DNA of 64,000 nt, from NCBI GenBank assembly GCA_005402585.1, contig BIFP01000020.1:124001-188000 (forward strand). The letters run 5' to 3'. The position numbers and the translations under genes are program-made. This document shows, in pieces, positions 39,889-49,713 of this stretch (position 1 is its first letter; every line of letters begins with the position of its first letter). Under the pieces are notes generated by a model that was not told the DNA's origin, made no database searches, and saw nothing but the letters and a program-made list of their open reading frames with translations. The DNA comes from Micromonosporaceae bacterium KJ-029 (GTDB lineage Bacteria; Actinomycetota; Actinomycetes; Mycobacteriales; Micromonosporaceae).

Positions 39889-41694
39889 TCAGGTGGGGTC
39901 GGCGACCGGGGCGGCCGGGCCGGCGGTGCCGGCGTGGGGGGCCTGCTGGGGCTTGGGCTTGGCGTCGATGCCGGCCTCGGTGCGCTGCTGCGCGGTGATG
40001 GGGGTGGGTGCGCCGGTGAGAGGGTCGAAGCCGCCCCGGGTCTTCGGGAAGGCGATCACCTCGCGGATCGAGTCGGCCCCGGAGAGCAGCATGCAGACCC
40101 GGTCCCAGCCGAACGCGATGCCGCCGTGCGGGGGCGGCCCGTAGCTGAACGCCTCCAGCAGGAAGCCGAACTTGTCCTGCGCCTCCTCGGGCGTGATGCC
40201 GAGCAGCTCGAAGACCCGCTGCTGCACGTCTCGGCGGTGAATACGGATCGAGCCGCCGCCGATCTCGTTGCCGTTGCAGACGATGTCGTACGCGTACGCG
40301 AGGGCCCGGTCCGGCGCCTCCTCGAACCGGTCGACCCACTCGGCGTTCGGCGAGGTGAACGGGTGGTGCACCGCCGTCCAGCCACCCTCGTCCGTCCGCT
40401 CGAACATCGGCGCGTCGACCACCCAGCAGAACGCCCAGGCGCTCTCGTCGACCAGGCCGGACCGCCGGGCGATCTCGATCCGGGCCGCACCGAGCAGCTC
40501 CTGCGCCTCCCGGGTCTCGGCACTGGCGGCGAAGAAGATCGCGTCGCCCGGCTTGGCGCCGACCGCGTCGGCCAGCCCGGCCAGGTGCTCGGCCGACAGG
40601 TTCTTCGCCACCGGCCCGCGCGCCTCGCCCGTCTCGGCGTCGAGCACCACGTACGCCAGGCCCTTCGCGCCGCGCGCCTTGGCCCAGTCCTGCCAGCCGT
40701 CCAGCTCCTTGCGGGACTGCGCGGCGCCGCCCGGCATGACCACCGCGCCGACGTACCCGCCCGCGTCGATCGCGCCGGCGAAGACCCGGAACTGGGTGCC
40801 GCGCAGGTAGTCGGTCAGCTCGGTCAGCTCGACGCCGTAGCGCAGGTCGGGCTTGTCCGAGCCGTACCGCGCCATCGCGTCGTGCCAGGTGATCCGCGGG
40901 ATCGGGCGGGGGATCTCGTACCCGGCCAGGTCGGACCAGAGGGAGGCGACGATCGCCTCGCCGAGGTCGATCACGTCGTCCTCGGTGACGAAGGACATCT
41001 CGATGTCGAGCTGGGTGAACTCCGGCTGCCGGTCGGCCCGGAAGTCCTCGTCCCGGTAGCAACGGGCGATCTGGTAGTAGCGTTCCATGCCGCCGACCAT
41101 CAGCAGCTGCTTGAACAGCTGCGGCGACTGCGGCAGCGCGTACCAGCTACCGGGCTGCAGGCGCACCGGGACCAGGAAGTCGCGGGCGCCCTCCGGGGTG
41201 GACCGGGTCAGCGTCGGGGTCTCGATCTCCAGGAAGTTCCGCTCGTGCAGCACCGTCCGGGCCAGCTGGTTGGCCCGCGAGCGCAGCCGCATCGCCCGGG
41301 CCGGGCCGCTGCGGCGCAGGTCCAGGTAGCGGTACTTGAGCCGGATGTCGTCGCCGGCCACCACCTGGTCGTCCACCGGCAGCGGCAGTGGGGCCGCCTC
41401 GGAGAGCACATCCAGCTCGGTCGCGGTCACCTCGACCTCGCCGGTGGGCAGCTCCGGGTTCTCGTTGCCCTCGGGCCGGCGGGTCACCTCACCGGTGACC
41501 TTGACGCAGTACTCGTTACGCAGCGCGTGCGCGTCCTCTTCGCGGAACACCACCTGAACCACGCCGGAGCCGTCCCGCAGGTCGACGAAGATGACCCCGC
41601 CGTGGTCGCGCCGGCGGGCCACCCACCCGGCCAGCGTCACCGTGGTGCCGGCGTCCGTCGCGCGCAGGCTGCCGGCGTCATGGGTACGGATCAC
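39889..41694 (-). CDS. aspS: Aspartyl-tRNA synthetase
   Basis: 601 residues from the GTG at 41694 ([12 protein letters not shown]); the frame continues upstream into the intergenic repeat. The N-terminal anticodon-binding OB fold has [14 protein letters not shown] [15 protein letters not shown], class II motif 2 is [19 protein letters not shown], the bacterial GAD insertion follows, and motif 3 is [13 protein letters not shown]. Actinobacterial AspRS are often non-discriminating, feeding tRNA-Asn amidation; gatCAB is not here. A Pro/Ala-rich tail of about 30 residues extends past the domain. Confidence 0.95.
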   Translation of the reverse strand: MIRTHDAGSLRATDAGTTVTLAGWVARRRDHGGVIFVDLRDGSGVVQVVFREEDAHALRNEYCVKVTGEVTRRPEGNENPELPTGEVEVTATELDVLSEAAPLPLPVDDQVVAGDDIRLKYRYLDLRRSGPARAMRLRSRANQLARTVLHERNFLEIETPTLTRSTPEGARDFLVPVRLQPGSWYALPQSPQLFKQLLMVGGMERYYQIARCYRDEDFRADRQPEFTQLDIEMSFVTEDDVIDLGEAIVASLWSDLAGYEIPRPIPRITWHDAMARYGSDKPDLRYGVELTELTDYLRGTQFRVFAGAIDAGGYVGAVVMPGGAAQSRKELDGWQDWAKARGAKGLAYVVLDAETGEARGPVAKNLSAEHLAGLADAVGAKPGDAIFFAASAETREAQELLGAARIEIARRSGLVDESAWAFCWVVDAPMFERTDEGGWTAVHHPFTSPNAEWVDRFEEAPDRALAYAYDIVCNGNEIGGGSIRIHRRDVQQRVFELLGITPEEAQDKFGFLLEAFSYGPPPHGGIAFGWDRVCMLLSGADSIREVIAFPKTRGGFDPLTGAPTPITAQQRTEAGIDAKPKPQQAPHAGTAGPAAPVADPT

Positions 41695-41772
41695 GACGTG
41701 CGTCTCCCTCGTCTGCTCTACGTCTGACTCCCGGCATTCTGTCAGCACGCAGGCGCCCGCGTTCCCCGGGTG

Positions 41773-41825
41773 TAAGGAAGGGCCCCTTCTTAACGTCTCG
41801 TGCATAGCAGGGGCCCCCTGTTAAC
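41773..41825. repeat. Double-palindrome intergenic element
   Basis: Two short palindromes, GAAGGGCCCCTTC and CAGGGGCCCCCTG, lie 18 nt apart. On the minus strand both are preceded by GTTAA, so the element is a tandem of the pattern GTTAANAGGGGSCCC. It sits between the protease gene terminator and aspS. No coding capacity. Possibly a dispersed repeat family, but I see only this copy. Confidence 0.5.
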
Positions 41826-41840
41826 ACCGTCGGTACGCGG

Positions 41841-41873
41841 GCGGGCCGCCGGAGGAGGAATCCGGCGGCCCGC
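41841..41873. terminator. Terminator after the S1 protease gene
   Basis: GCGGGCCGCCGGA and TCCGGCGGCCCGC form a perfect 13-bp stem with a 7-nt loop, 34 nt after the protease stop. Confidence 0.8.
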
Positions 41874-41907
41874 TGGCGGAGGAGCAAGGTCGGTGTCGCG
41901 GGACAGG

Positions 41908-42960
41908 TCAGTAGACGCTGACGCCGTAGGCGCTGAGCACCGGGCCGACCGGCTGGAAGTAGGTGGTGCCGCCGGTGGTGCAGTTGCCGCTGCCGCCGGA
42001 GGTCAGACCGAGCGCGGTGGAGCCGCTGAACAGCGAGCCGCCGCTGTCACCCGGCTGGGCGCAGATGTTGGTCCGGATCAGGCCGCGAACCTGGCCCTCG
42101 GCGTAGTTGACCGTGGCGTTGAGCGCCTGCACCGAGCCGCTGCGCACGCCGGTGGTGCTGCCGGAGCGCGACGCCGACTGGCCGACGTACGCGCTGCCGG
42201 ACCCGGTGATGTCGCGGTAGGTGCCGTTGTAGAGGTAGACGTTGCCCGGCTGCACGACGCTCTGGTTGCTGTACCGGACGATGCCGTAGTCGTTGCCCGG
42301 GAAGCTGCTGCCGGCGCGGGTGCCCAGCAGCGAGGTCTGGCCCGAGTTGCTGTACCAGTTCGCGGCGATGTTGGTGCAGTGCCCGGCGGTGATGAAGTAG
42401 TAGGTGCTGCCGCTGCGCACGTTGAACCCGAGCGAGCAGCGCCCGCCGCCCTGCGCGTAGATGGCCTCGCCGCCGGAGATGCGGGTGCTCAGCACGCCGG
42501 CCTCGGCCTCGATGCGCACCGCGCCGTTGGTACGCGCGGCGGCGGCCTTGACCCGGTCCAGCTTCGCGCCGGTGACCGTGCTGTCGACGGAGACGACGAC
42601 CTGGTTGGTGGCCGGGTCGAGCCACCAGGCGGTGCCGGGGATCGCGGCGGAACGGTCCAGTTCGGCGGTGGCCCGGTTCAGCTCCGCGACACCGCGCTTG
42701 ACGAGCTTCGGGGTGGCGCCGGCGGCGGCCACCTGGCGGGCCGCGACGCTGTCGGTCACCGCGACGACCATCTTGCCGGCGGCGTCGGCGTAGGCACCGG
42801 CGGCACGGTCGCCGAGCCGCTCGGCGAGAGCGGCGGCGGCGTCGGGTGAGGCGGACGCGGGCGCCGCCTGGGCCGGCGCGCCGGCCAGCGCGCCGGCGAC
42901 CAGGGTTCCGGCGACGGCGACGGTGGCGACGCGGCGCAGCATTGACCTTGTGGGTCGCAT
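41908..42960 (-). CDS. Secreted S1 family serine protease (streptogrisin-like)
   Basis: 350 residues. A signal peptide (about 1-32, ending APAQAAPA) precedes an alpha-lytic-type prodomain (about 33-160) that acts as folding chaperone, and a chymotrypsin-fold mature part. The triad is His in TAGHC, Asp in GNDYGIVRY and Ser in GDSGGSLF. Cys pairs (CSLGF/GHC and NICAQ/GNC) should form disulfides. Start ATG at 42960, with a 246-bp divergent space to the SGNH gene. Confidence 0.93.
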   Translation of the reverse strand: MRPTRSMLRRVATVAVAGTLVAGALAGAPAQAAPASASPDAAAALAERLGDRAAGAYADAAGKMVVAVTDSVAARQVAAAGATPKLVKRGVAELNRATAELDRSAAIPGTAWWLDPATNQVVVSVDSTVTGAKLDRVKAAAARTNGAVRIEAEAGVLSTRISGGEAIYAQGGGRCSLGFNVRSGSTYYFITAGHCTNIAANWYSNSGQTSLLGTRAGSSFPGNDYGIVRYSNQSVVQPGNVYLYNGTYRDITGSGSAYVGQSASRSGSTTGVRSGSVQALNATVNYAEGQVRGLIRTNICAQPGDSGGSLFSGSTALGLTSGGSGNCTTGGTTYFQPVGPVLSAYGVSVY

Positions 42961-43206
42961 CTAACAGCCTCCCGGATCGGGGTTGGGGGCCCTGTCATGG
43001 CGGCAGGGCAGGGGGCAACTCGGCCACCTGGGGAAACGGCCAAGCGAGGGAAAGTATTCACATATTTAAGATCGTAGGCAAGGCTTCCGTTTGCCCGAAT
43101 TCACCCCTCGGCCCCAAGTAACCCCTCCGCAACATTGTGGACACAGACGGTCATCTATACGCTCTGGTCACCGCCGCAATCCGGCAACTGTGAACCGGAG
43201 GCCACC

Positions 43207-44037
43207 ATGACCCTCGTCCGACGCGCGCTGGCCACCCTCGCCGGCGTCACCGCCCTCGTCCTTCTCGTCACCAGCCCGGCCACGGCCGATCCCGGCCCGC
43301 CGCCGACGTCGATGGCGAGCCTCGGCGACTCCATCACCCGCGGCTTCAACGCCTGCGGGTGGTACGTCGACTGCACCAGCCGCTCGTTCAGCACCGGCGA
43401 CTACTCCACCGTGAACAGCCACTACCTGCGCATCCGTGCGGTCAACCCGGCCATCAACGGCCGCAACCACAACGCCGCCAGCACCGGGGCGAAGTCCGCC
43501 GACCTGTACGGCCAGGCCGGCACCGCGGTCAGCCAGGGGGTCGGCTACGTCACCATCCTGATCGGCGCGAACGACGCCTGCACCAGCTCCGAGTCGACGA
43601 TGACCTCGGTGGCCACCTTCCGGGCGAACATCGACTCCGCCCTGAATCGACTCAAGACCGGCCTGCCGAACGCCCGGGTCTTCGTGATCAGCATCCCGGA
43701 CGTGCACCGGCTCTGGTCCGTCGGCAAGGACAGCGGCAGCGCCCGTACCGCCTGGTCGCTCTTCGGAATCTGCCAGTCCATCCTGGCCAACCCGACCTCC
43801 ACCGCCCAGGCGGACGTCGACCGGCGCAACCGGGTCCGGCAGCGGGTGATCGACTTCAACGGCCAGCTCGCGGCGGCCTGCGCCGCGTACGGCTCGAACT
43901 GCAAGTACGACGGCAACGCCGTGTTCGGCTACCCGTTCACCCTCGCCCAGCTCTCCGGCTGGGACTACTTCCACCCCAACGCCACCGGCCAGCAGGTCCT
44001 GGCGTCCGTCTCCTACCCCGCCGGCTTCGCCTGGTAA
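43207..44037 (+). CDS. Secreted SGNH/GDSL-type hydrolase
   Basis: 276 residues from the ATG at 43207, with GGAGG 7 nt upstream. Signal peptide about 1-27 (LATLAGVTALVLLVTSPATA). SGNH blocks are GDSITRG (Ser), GAND (block III) and DYFHP (Asp-His). It should act as an esterase or lipase outside the cell. The divergent 43121-43165 region has a TTGTGG...TATACG candidate promoter (spacer 15). Confidence 0.9.
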   Translation: MTLVRRALATLAGVTALVLLVTSPATADPGPPPTSMASLGDSITRGFNACGWYVDCTSRSFSTGDYSTVNSHYLRIRAVNPAINGRNHNAASTGAKSADLYGQAGTAVSQGVGYVTILIGANDACTSSESTMTSVATFRANIDSALNRLKTGLPNARVFVISIPDVHRLWSVGKDSGSARTAWSLFGICQSILANPTSTAQADVDRRNRVRQRVIDFNGQLAAACAAYGSNCKYDGNAVFGYPFTLAQLSGWDYFHPNATGQQVLASVSYPAGFAW

Positions 44038-44063
44038 TCCACGTCCCGACCCACCACCCAGCG

Positions 44064-44134
44064 GCGATCTTGCACTTCTGGTCGGCCCGAACCGGGACGC
44101 AACGCCCGTAACGGCAACCGAAGTGCAAGATCGC
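44064..44134. terminator. Bidirectional hairpin between SGNH and HxlR genes
   Basis: GCGATCTTGCACTTC and its perfect inverted copy (44120-44134) frame a 41-nt centre. It lies between convergent genes, 27 nt after the SGNH stop and 11 nt after the HxlR stop. GATC-starting arms. Confidence 0.65.
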
Positions 44135-44144
44135 GCGGGTGGGG

Positions 44145-44615
44145 TCAGCGGGGGTGGGCGCCGGGGCCGGGGCGGGGGATGACGTCGCGCGGGTCGGTCA
44201 CGTGGTGGGCGTCGGCGCAGTGCAACTCGACCCGCACCTCGGCACCGCAGTCGCGGTGCCCGACGCTCAGCGGCGGGCCCTCCGGGTCGGCGAGGTACCG
44301 GTTGCCCCAGGCCAGCACGGCGACCAGCACCGGCCAGAGATCGAGCCCCTTGGCGGTGAGTCGGTACTCGTGACGCAGCCGGCTGCCCGGCTCGCGGTAC
44401 GGCTCTCGGCGCAGCACCCCCTGGTCGACCAGGGTGGCCAGCCGGTTGGTCAGCACCTGCCGGGGGATGCCGGTACGCACCCGCATGTCGTCGAAGCGGC
44501 GAACCCCGCTGAACACCTCGCGCAGCACCACCAGGGTCCACTTCTCGCCGAGGATCTCCATCGCGCGGGCGACGGTGCAGTTGTCGACCGACCAGTCCAG
44601 GGCCGCGGGTCTCAT
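44145..44615 (-). CDS. HxlR-family regulator
   Basis: 156 residues from the ATG at 44615. NCTVARAMEILGEKWTLVVLRE and RFDDMRVRTGIPRQVLTNRL form the HxlR winged helix; Cys13 is in the position used for redox sensing in some members. A C-terminal tail with DCGAEVRVELHCADAHH carries two more Cys and His residues. It is divergent from the thioesterase gene across a long inverted repeat and probably controls it. Confidence 0.88.
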   Translation of the reverse strand: MRPAALDWSVDNCTVARAMEILGEKWTLVVLREVFSGVRRFDDMRVRTGIPRQVLTNRLATLVDQGVLRREPYREPGSRLRHEYRLTAKGLDLWPVLVAVLAWGNRYLADPEGPPLSVGHRDCGAEVRVELHCADAHHVTDPRDVIPRPGPGAHPR

Positions 44616-44627
44616 GCCCGAGAGGCT

Positions 44628-44683
44628 AGTGCGGTGTCGAGGAGCGCTGCCAGTGTCGCGGCAGGCGCTCCCGACACCGCACT
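44628..44683. promoter_or_regulatory. Nested inverted repeat between HxlR and thioesterase genes
   Basis: AGTGCGGTGTCG (44628-44639) and its inverted copy (44672-44683) enclose a second pair GGAGCGCTGCC/GGCAGGCGCTCC with one bulge. It lies between the divergent starts, so a double operator for the HxlR regulator is likely. An RNA hairpin is the alternative. Confidence 0.55.
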
Positions 44684-44726
44684 GGGTCTGATTGACAGAC
44701 TCAGCAACTGTTGGCAGGCTGCGGCC

Positions 44727-45242
44727 ATGACGCAGACGCAGGACGCGACGCGTAGTCGCACCTTCTCCTGGTCCGATCCCGGCATCAACGCCGCGCAGAT
44801 CGGCCGGCGCAGCGGGCTGGAGCTGCTCCGCGCGATGATCGCCGGCGAACTGGCCGCGCCGCCGGTGATGCACCTGATCGACATGGCCCGGATGGAGGCC
44901 GACGAGGGCCGGGTCGTGGTCGAACTGGTGCCGCAGGAGTTCCACTACAACCCGCTCGGCACGGTCCACGGCGGAGTGATCTCCACCCTGCTGGACACCG
45001 CCGCCGGGTGCGCCGTGCACACCACCCTGCCGGTCGGCGTCGGCTACACCTCGCTGGACCTGAACGTGAAGTTCCTCCGGCCGGTCACCGTCGACTCCGG
45101 CACGCTGCGCTGCGAGGGGACCGTGCTGCAGAGCGGCCGGCGTACCGCCCTGGCGGAGGCCCGACTGACCGACGGGCGGTCCCGCCTGGTCGCCCACGCC
45201 ACCTCCAGCTGCCTGCTGCTGCCCCTGGAGTCCCCCGCCTGA
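44727..45242 (+). CDS. PaaI-type hotdog-fold thioesterase
   Basis: 171 residues. The hotdog core reads GTVHGGVISTLLDTAAGCAV with the family HGG motif (residues 79-83) and FLRPVTVDSGTL later. It should hydrolyse acyl-CoA thioesters such as aromatic-CoA intermediates. ATG at 44727; divergent HxlR gene upstream. Confidence 0.88.
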   Translation: MTQTQDATRSRTFSWSDPGINAAQIGRRSGLELLRAMIAGELAAPPVMHLIDMARMEADEGRVVVELVPQEFHYNPLGTVHGGVISTLLDTAAGCAVHTTLPVGVGYTSLDLNVKFLRPVTVDSGTLRCEGTVLQSGRRTALAEARLTDGRSRLVAHATSSCLLLPLESPA

Positions 45243-45367
45243 CCGTCGGCGCCCACCGGCACCGGCCGCACGGCCGGACCACCAGCCGCACGGGCCAGGC
45301 CGTGAACGCTCCGCACCGCCCACCGGCTCCGGCCGTGAGCACACCGGCGCCGGTGGTACCCCGAGCC

Positions 45368-45418
45368 GCCCCGGGCGGGGTCGTCGTCGAGAGAGCCAGC
45401 GACGACCGCGCCCGGGGC
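45368..45418. terminator. Bidirectional terminator between thioesterase and hisS
   Basis: 19-nt arms beginning GCCCCGGGCG with one mismatch enclose a 13-nt loop between convergent genes; the remainder of 45243-45443 has no gene. Confidence 0.7.
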
Positions 45419-45443
45419 ACCTTTGAGCCCCGGGGCCCACAGC

Positions 45444-46772
45444 TCAGCTCACCAGCGGTTTGAGATCCTCCCGAGAGGGCGTCCACTCCCCCGCCGCCGC
45501 CACGACCTGCTCGCCGGAACGGATGTCCTTCACCTCGTCGGCAGCACCGTCCGCACCCGGGAACCAGACGTACGGGATGCCGCGCCGCTCGGCGTACCGG
45601 ATCTGCTTGCCGAACTTCGCCGCGCTCGGCGACACCTCGGTGGGGATGCCCCGCGAGCGCAACGCCTCGGCGACCCGGTTGCTGATCGGCCGCAGTTCCT
45701 CGTTGGTGACCGCCACCAGCACGCAGGTCGGCACGTCCCGCGACACCGACAGCGCGCCGGTGCCGAACAGCAGCCCGAGCAGCCGGGTCACCCCGATCGA
45801 GATGCCGACCCCGGGGAACCGGGCCGATCCGGCGCTGGCCAGGTTGTCGTACCGGCCGCCGGAGCAGACCGAGCCGAACCGCTCGTACCCGATCATCTGC
45901 GTCTCGTAGACGGTGCCGGTGTAGTAGTCCAGGCCCCGGGCGATTCGCAGGTCCGCCACGCACAGCCCTGGCGAGTGCGCGGCGGCGGTCTCCACCACGG
46001 CGGTCAGCTCGGCGATGCCCTCGTCCAGCAGCGGATCGCTGACCCCCAGGGCGCGTACCGCGTCGGCGAACGAGGCGTCCGGCGCGGAGATCTCCGCGAG
46101 GGCCAGGCACGCCTTGGCCTGTGCCTCGCTCGCCCCGGCCGTCTCGGCCAGCAGATCCGCCACCCCGGCCGGCCCGATCCGATCGAGCCGGTCGACCGCG
46201 CGCAGCGCCGCCTCCGGGTCGGTCAGCCCGATGCCCCGGTAGAAGCCCTCGCAGATCTTGCGGTTGTTGACCTGGATGCGGACCGGTGGGATCGGCAGCG
46301 ACCGCAGCGCGTCACCGATGACCAGCGGCATCTCCGCCTCGTGGTGCGGCGCGAGGGTGTCCCGGTCGACGATGTCGATGTCGGCCTGGAGGAACTCGCG
46401 GTACCGGCCCTCCTGCGGTCGCTCACCGCGCCACACCTTCTGGATCTGGTAGCGGCGGAACGGGAACTGGAGCTTGCCGGCATTCTCCAGCACGTACCGG
46501 GCGAACGGCACGGTCAGGTCGAAGTGCAGGCCCAGCGCGTCGTCACCGGCCGGACCCTCCGGGTCCCCCTGCAACCGCCGGATCACGTAGACCTCCTTCG
46601 AGGTCTCCCCCTTGCGCAACAGCTGGTCCAGCGGCTCGACGGCCCGGGTTTCGAGGGGGGCGAAGCCGTACAGCTCGAAGGTGGACCGGATCCGGTCGAG
46701 GACGTACTGCTCGATCATCCGCTGGGCGGGCGTCCACTCGGGGAAGCCCGAAATTGGCGTGGGCTTGCTCAT
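45444..46772 (-). CDS. hisS: Histidyl-tRNA synthetase
   Basis: 442 residues. Class II motif 2 is in RYQIQKVWRGERPQEGRYREF and the histidine-specific segment is ARGLDYYTGTVYE, followed by the C-terminal anticodon-binding domain. ATG MSKPTPISGFPEW. It follows the MBL gene by 56 nt on the same strand. Confidence 0.96.
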   Translation of the reverse strand: MSKPTPISGFPEWTPAQRMIEQYVLDRIRSTFELYGFAPLETRAVEPLDQLLRKGETSKEVYVIRRLQGDPEGPAGDDALGLHFDLTVPFARYVLENAGKLQFPFRRYQIQKVWRGERPQEGRYREFLQADIDIVDRDTLAPHHEAEMPLVIGDALRSLPIPPVRIQVNNRKICEGFYRGIGLTDPEAALRAVDRLDRIGPAGVADLLAETAGASEAQAKACLALAEISAPDASFADAVRALGVSDPLLDEGIAELTAVVETAAAHSPGLCVADLRIARGLDYYTGTVYETQMIGYERFGSVCSGGRYDNLASAGSARFPGVGISIGVTRLLGLLFGTGALSVSRDVPTCVLVAVTNEELRPISNRVAEALRSRGIPTEVSPSAAKFGKQIRYAERRGIPYVWFPGADGAADEVKDIRSGEQVVAAAGEWTPSREDLKPLVS

Positions 46773-46828
46773 GATGCTCCGTTCGCAGACCCGCGCGGTC
46801 CGCGCGGGGCAAGAGTCGACGCGGCCGG

Positions 46829-47548
46829 CTACAGGCCGCGGGTGGGGGCCGCCGGTCGAGCGCCGCCCATCCCCGCCACCTCGGCGAGGTACGGGTTGGT
46901 GGCGCGCTCGCGGCCGATGGTGGTCGCGGGGCCGTGGCCGGGCAGCACGACGGTGTCGTCAGCCAGCGGAAGGATCTTGCTCCGCAGGCTGGTGAGCATC
47001 GTCGGCATGCTGCCGCCCGGCAGGTCGGTGCGGCCGATCGAGCCGGCGAACAGCACGTCGCCGGAGAGGCAGATCTGCTCCGCCTCCCAGGGCGAGCCGG
47101 CGCCGGGCAGCCGGAACAGCACCGACCCGCCGGTATGGCCGGGCGCATGGTCGACGGTGATCTCCAACCCGGCGAGGGCGAGCGTCGTACCGTCGGCCAG
47201 CTCGGCGACATCCTCCGGCTCGGCGTACGGCAGCCGGCCGCCGAAGAGCTGGGTGAGATCCATTGACAGCGCCTTCGCCGGGTCGGCCAGCAGTTCCCGG
47301 TCGTCCGGATGCACGTAGGCGGTGATCCCACGCGCTCCACAGACGGGCGCCACGGAGAAGGTGTGGTCGAGATGCCCGTGGGTGAGCAGGACCGCAGCCG
47401 GGTGCAGACGATGCTCGGCGAGCAGCGCGTCGAGCCGGTCGATCACCCCGATGCCGGGGTCGACCACCACGCACTGTTCCCCCGGCCCGGCGGCGACCAC
47501 GTAGCAGTTGGTGCCGAAGGCGTCCGCGGGAAAGCCGGCCACGAGCAC
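46829..47548 (-). CDS. MBL-fold metallo-hydrolase (glyoxalase II-like)
   Basis: 239 residues from the GTG at 47548, with GGGGAGCG upstream. The metal-binding THGHLDH motif, GHTGGSVLF, SGDVLF and PGHGPATTIGRE give the usual ligand order. It probably hydrolyses a thioester such as S-lactoyl conjugates. Its position beside hisS and the rel locus is conserved in mycobacteria. Confidence 0.9.
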   Translation of the reverse strand: MLVAGFPADAFGTNCYVVAAGPGEQCVVVDPGIGVIDRLDALLAEHRLHPAAVLLTHGHLDHTFSVAPVCGARGITAYVHPDDRELLADPAKALSMDLTQLFGGRLPYAEPEDVAELADGTTLALAGLEITVDHAPGHTGGSVLFRLPGAGSPWEAEQICLSGDVLFAGSIGRTDLPGGSMPTMLTSLRSKILPLADDTVVLPGHGPATTIGRERATNPYLAEVAGMGGARPAAPTRGL

Positions 47549-47787
47549 GTCCGCTCCCCTTCCGTCGAGCTGTCCTCTTCCGCAGCCTAACCGGCGGCCC
47601 CGGCGCATCCGCCCCAACCGCCCCAATGGGCACTGATGCACCCCGATGCACGGTGGGCGCCGACCTAGTACACGACTTTCCCAGCCGGTACCCGTACACT
47701 CTGGCGGGCGTGTGGCGTGGCACACCTGCCGCCCGACAGGTACGCGACCACCGGCTGACGATCAGGGTAGAGGAAAGGGGAGCACGG

Positions 47788-48699
47788 GTGGCTTCCAGCA
47801 GGGACCGGCAGCGCAAACTGGCGCGGGCCAAGCTCGACCGGCAACTGGCCCGCCGGGCCGCCGCCACCAAACGCCGTCGGCAGATCCGGGCCGGCGTCGG
47901 CACCGCCCTGATCCTTTTGCTGGTCATCGCCGGTTCGGCGTGGGCACTGGGCGCCTTCGACCGCGAGCCGACCGAGAACACCGCCGCCGACGAGGTCTGC
48001 CTCTGGACCCCGCAGAACACCGCGGGCAACGCCAACCTCAAGGACGTCGGCGAGCCGGCCACCACCGGGCTGCCGATCACCGGCACCCGGCCGATGACCA
48101 TCGTCACCAACCAGGGTGCGCCGATCTCCGTCGAGCTGGACCTCGCGAGTGCCCCGTGCGCCGCCGCGAGCATCGCCCACCTGGCGAGCCAGTCGTTCTA
48201 CGACAACACCAAGTGCCACGAGATCATGGCCGAGGGCGCGGTGCGCTGCGGCGACCCCAGCGGCACCGGGCTGGGCGGCCCGGCGTACTCGTTCTACGAC
48301 GAGAACATGCCGAACGGTACGGAGCCGTCCCCCTCGGCCAGCCCGGCCCCGGATCAGCCGCCGACGTACCCGAAGGGCACGGTCGCCATGATCGCGAACC
48401 CGCCGGGCGCCAACGGCAGCCAGTTCGTGATCTTCTTCAAGGACCACACCACCGCCGAGCCGAAGTTCCCGATCATCGGCCGGGTCACCGAGGGCCTCGA
48501 TGTCGTGGAGAAGATCGGTGCCCTGCCGACCGTGGACAATGGGGCTGGGGAAAAGGTCAAGCCGAAGGACGACGACGTGGTCATCCAGAGCCTGACCGTC
48601 GGCGAGGCGGTGCTGGATCCGGCATCACCGGCCGACCCCACGGGTACGCCGAGTTCGGCGGCTTCGGGCGCACCCGAGGCCAGCACGAACGCCGGCTGA
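47788..48699 (+). CDS. Membrane-anchored cyclophilin-like protein with altered active site
   Basis: 303 residues from the GTG at 47788 (AAAGGGGAG upstream). A basic N-terminus (RQRKLARAKLDRQLARR) precedes one membrane helix (about 42-60) and a cyclophilin domain. Compared with its neighbour, the positions equal to human CypA Arg55, Gln63 and Phe113 read Glu (KCHEIM), Arg (AVRCGD) and Val (SQFVIF). The peptidyl-prolyl isomerase site is probably impaired, so a binding or chaperone role is likely. A Pro/Ser-rich insert (residues 176-190) and a Ser/Ala-rich tail are extra. Confidence 0.85.
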   Translation: MASSRDRQRKLARAKLDRQLARRAAATKRRRQIRAGVGTALILLLVIAGSAWALGAFDREPTENTAADEVCLWTPQNTAGNANLKDVGEPATTGLPITGTRPMTIVTNQGAPISVELDLASAPCAAASIAHLASQSFYDNTKCHEIMAEGAVRCGDPSGTGLGGPAYSFYDENMPNGTEPSPSASPAPDQPPTYPKGTVAMIANPPGANGSQFVIFFKDHTTAEPKFPIIGRVTEGLDVVEKIGALPTVDNGAGEKVKPKDDDVVIQSLTVGEAVLDPASPADPTGTPSSAASGAPEASTNAG

Positions 48700-48856
48700 C
48701 CCACCCCGGGGGCCGGCCCGAGCGCCGGCCACACCACCCGGCAGGCCGGCGCCAGCGCGCCGGCCGAAACAGGCAAGCCGGCGCCAGCGCCGACTGAACC
48801 AAGACGGATCCACCGCACCGCAGTGGCATCCACATACAGTCCAGGAGGATCGAGGC

Positions 48857-49690
48857 GTGACGTCCACCAGAGAGCGGCAGCGCGCGGCGGCCCGCGCCCG
48901 GCTCGAGAAGGAGATGGCCGAGCGGGCCGCCCGGGCCCGTAAGCGCCGCCAGACGCAGGCGGTCGTCGGGGCCGGTGTGGTTCTGCTGCTGGTGGTCGCC
49001 GGCACGGCCTGGCTGGCCACCAACCTGATCGGCGACGACGGCGGCACCGACAACGCCGCCCAGAACGCGAACTCCGTGGAGTGCGGCTGGGTCGAGATCC
49101 CGGCCGGCGAGCGGACCCCGACGACCAAGGACGTCGGGTTGCCGGGCGCTGAGGTGAGCCAGGTGGGCACCCAGACCCTGACGATCACCACCAACCTCGG
49201 CCCGATCACCGCCAAGATCGACCAGTCGGCGGCGCCGTGCACCGCGGCGAGCTTCATTCACCTGGCCGAGAAGAACTTCTTCGACAACACCAAGTGCCAC
49301 CGGCTGGTGACCGAGGGCATCCAGGTGCTCCAGTGCGGCGACCCGAGCGCCACCGGCAAGGGCTGGCGGGACACCGACGGCACCGGCGGCCCGAGCTACC
49401 GCATGCCGGAGGAGAACCTGCCGACCGACAAGCGGCCGCCGTACCCGGCGGGCGTCATCGCGATGGCCAACTCCGGCCAGCCGGCCAGCACCGGCAGCCA
49501 GTTCTTCATCGTCTACGGCGACTCGCCGCTGGACCCGAACTACACGGTGCTCGGCACGATCACCAGCGGCATGGACCTCGTCAAGGACGTCGCGGCCGCC
49601 GGTGACGACGGCGCGTTCGCCCAGCAGGCCGGCGGCGGTCACCCCAAGAAGGAGGTCGTCATCACCGACCTCACCATGAGCGCCGCCTAG
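48857..49690 (+). CDS. Membrane-anchored peptidyl-prolyl cis-trans isomerase (cyclophilin)
   Basis: 277 residues. Basic coiled N-terminus (1-33), membrane helix (about 35-54), then a cyclophilin domain on the outside. Catalytic Arg is in KCHRLVTEG, Gln in VLQCGDPS and Phe in GSQFFIVYGD. Cys residues (SVECGW, APCTAA, TKCH, LQCG) may form disulfides. GTG start at 48857 with GGAGG nearby. It is a tandem paralogue of the preceding gene, separated by 157 nt. Confidence 0.9.
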   Translation: MTSTRERQRAAARARLEKEMAERAARARKRRQTQAVVGAGVVLLLVVAGTAWLATNLIGDDGGTDNAAQNANSVECGWVEIPAGERTPTTKDVGLPGAEVSQVGTQTLTITTNLGPITAKIDQSAAPCTAASFIHLAEKNFFDNTKCHRLVTEGIQVLQCGDPSATGKGWRDTDGTGGPSYRMPEENLPTDKRPPYPAGVIAMANSGQPASTGSQFFIVYGDSPLDPNYTVLGTITSGMDLVKDVAAAGDDGAFAQQAGGGHPKKEVVITDLTMSAA

Positions 49691-49713
49691 GGTCTGAGCC
49701 CCACCACGCGACA

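Noticed and set aside
46789..46807. CCCGCGCGG/CCGCGCGGG palindrome between hisS and the MBL gene
   Set aside because: The loop would be one base and the run is GC-only; not convincing as a terminator or operator.
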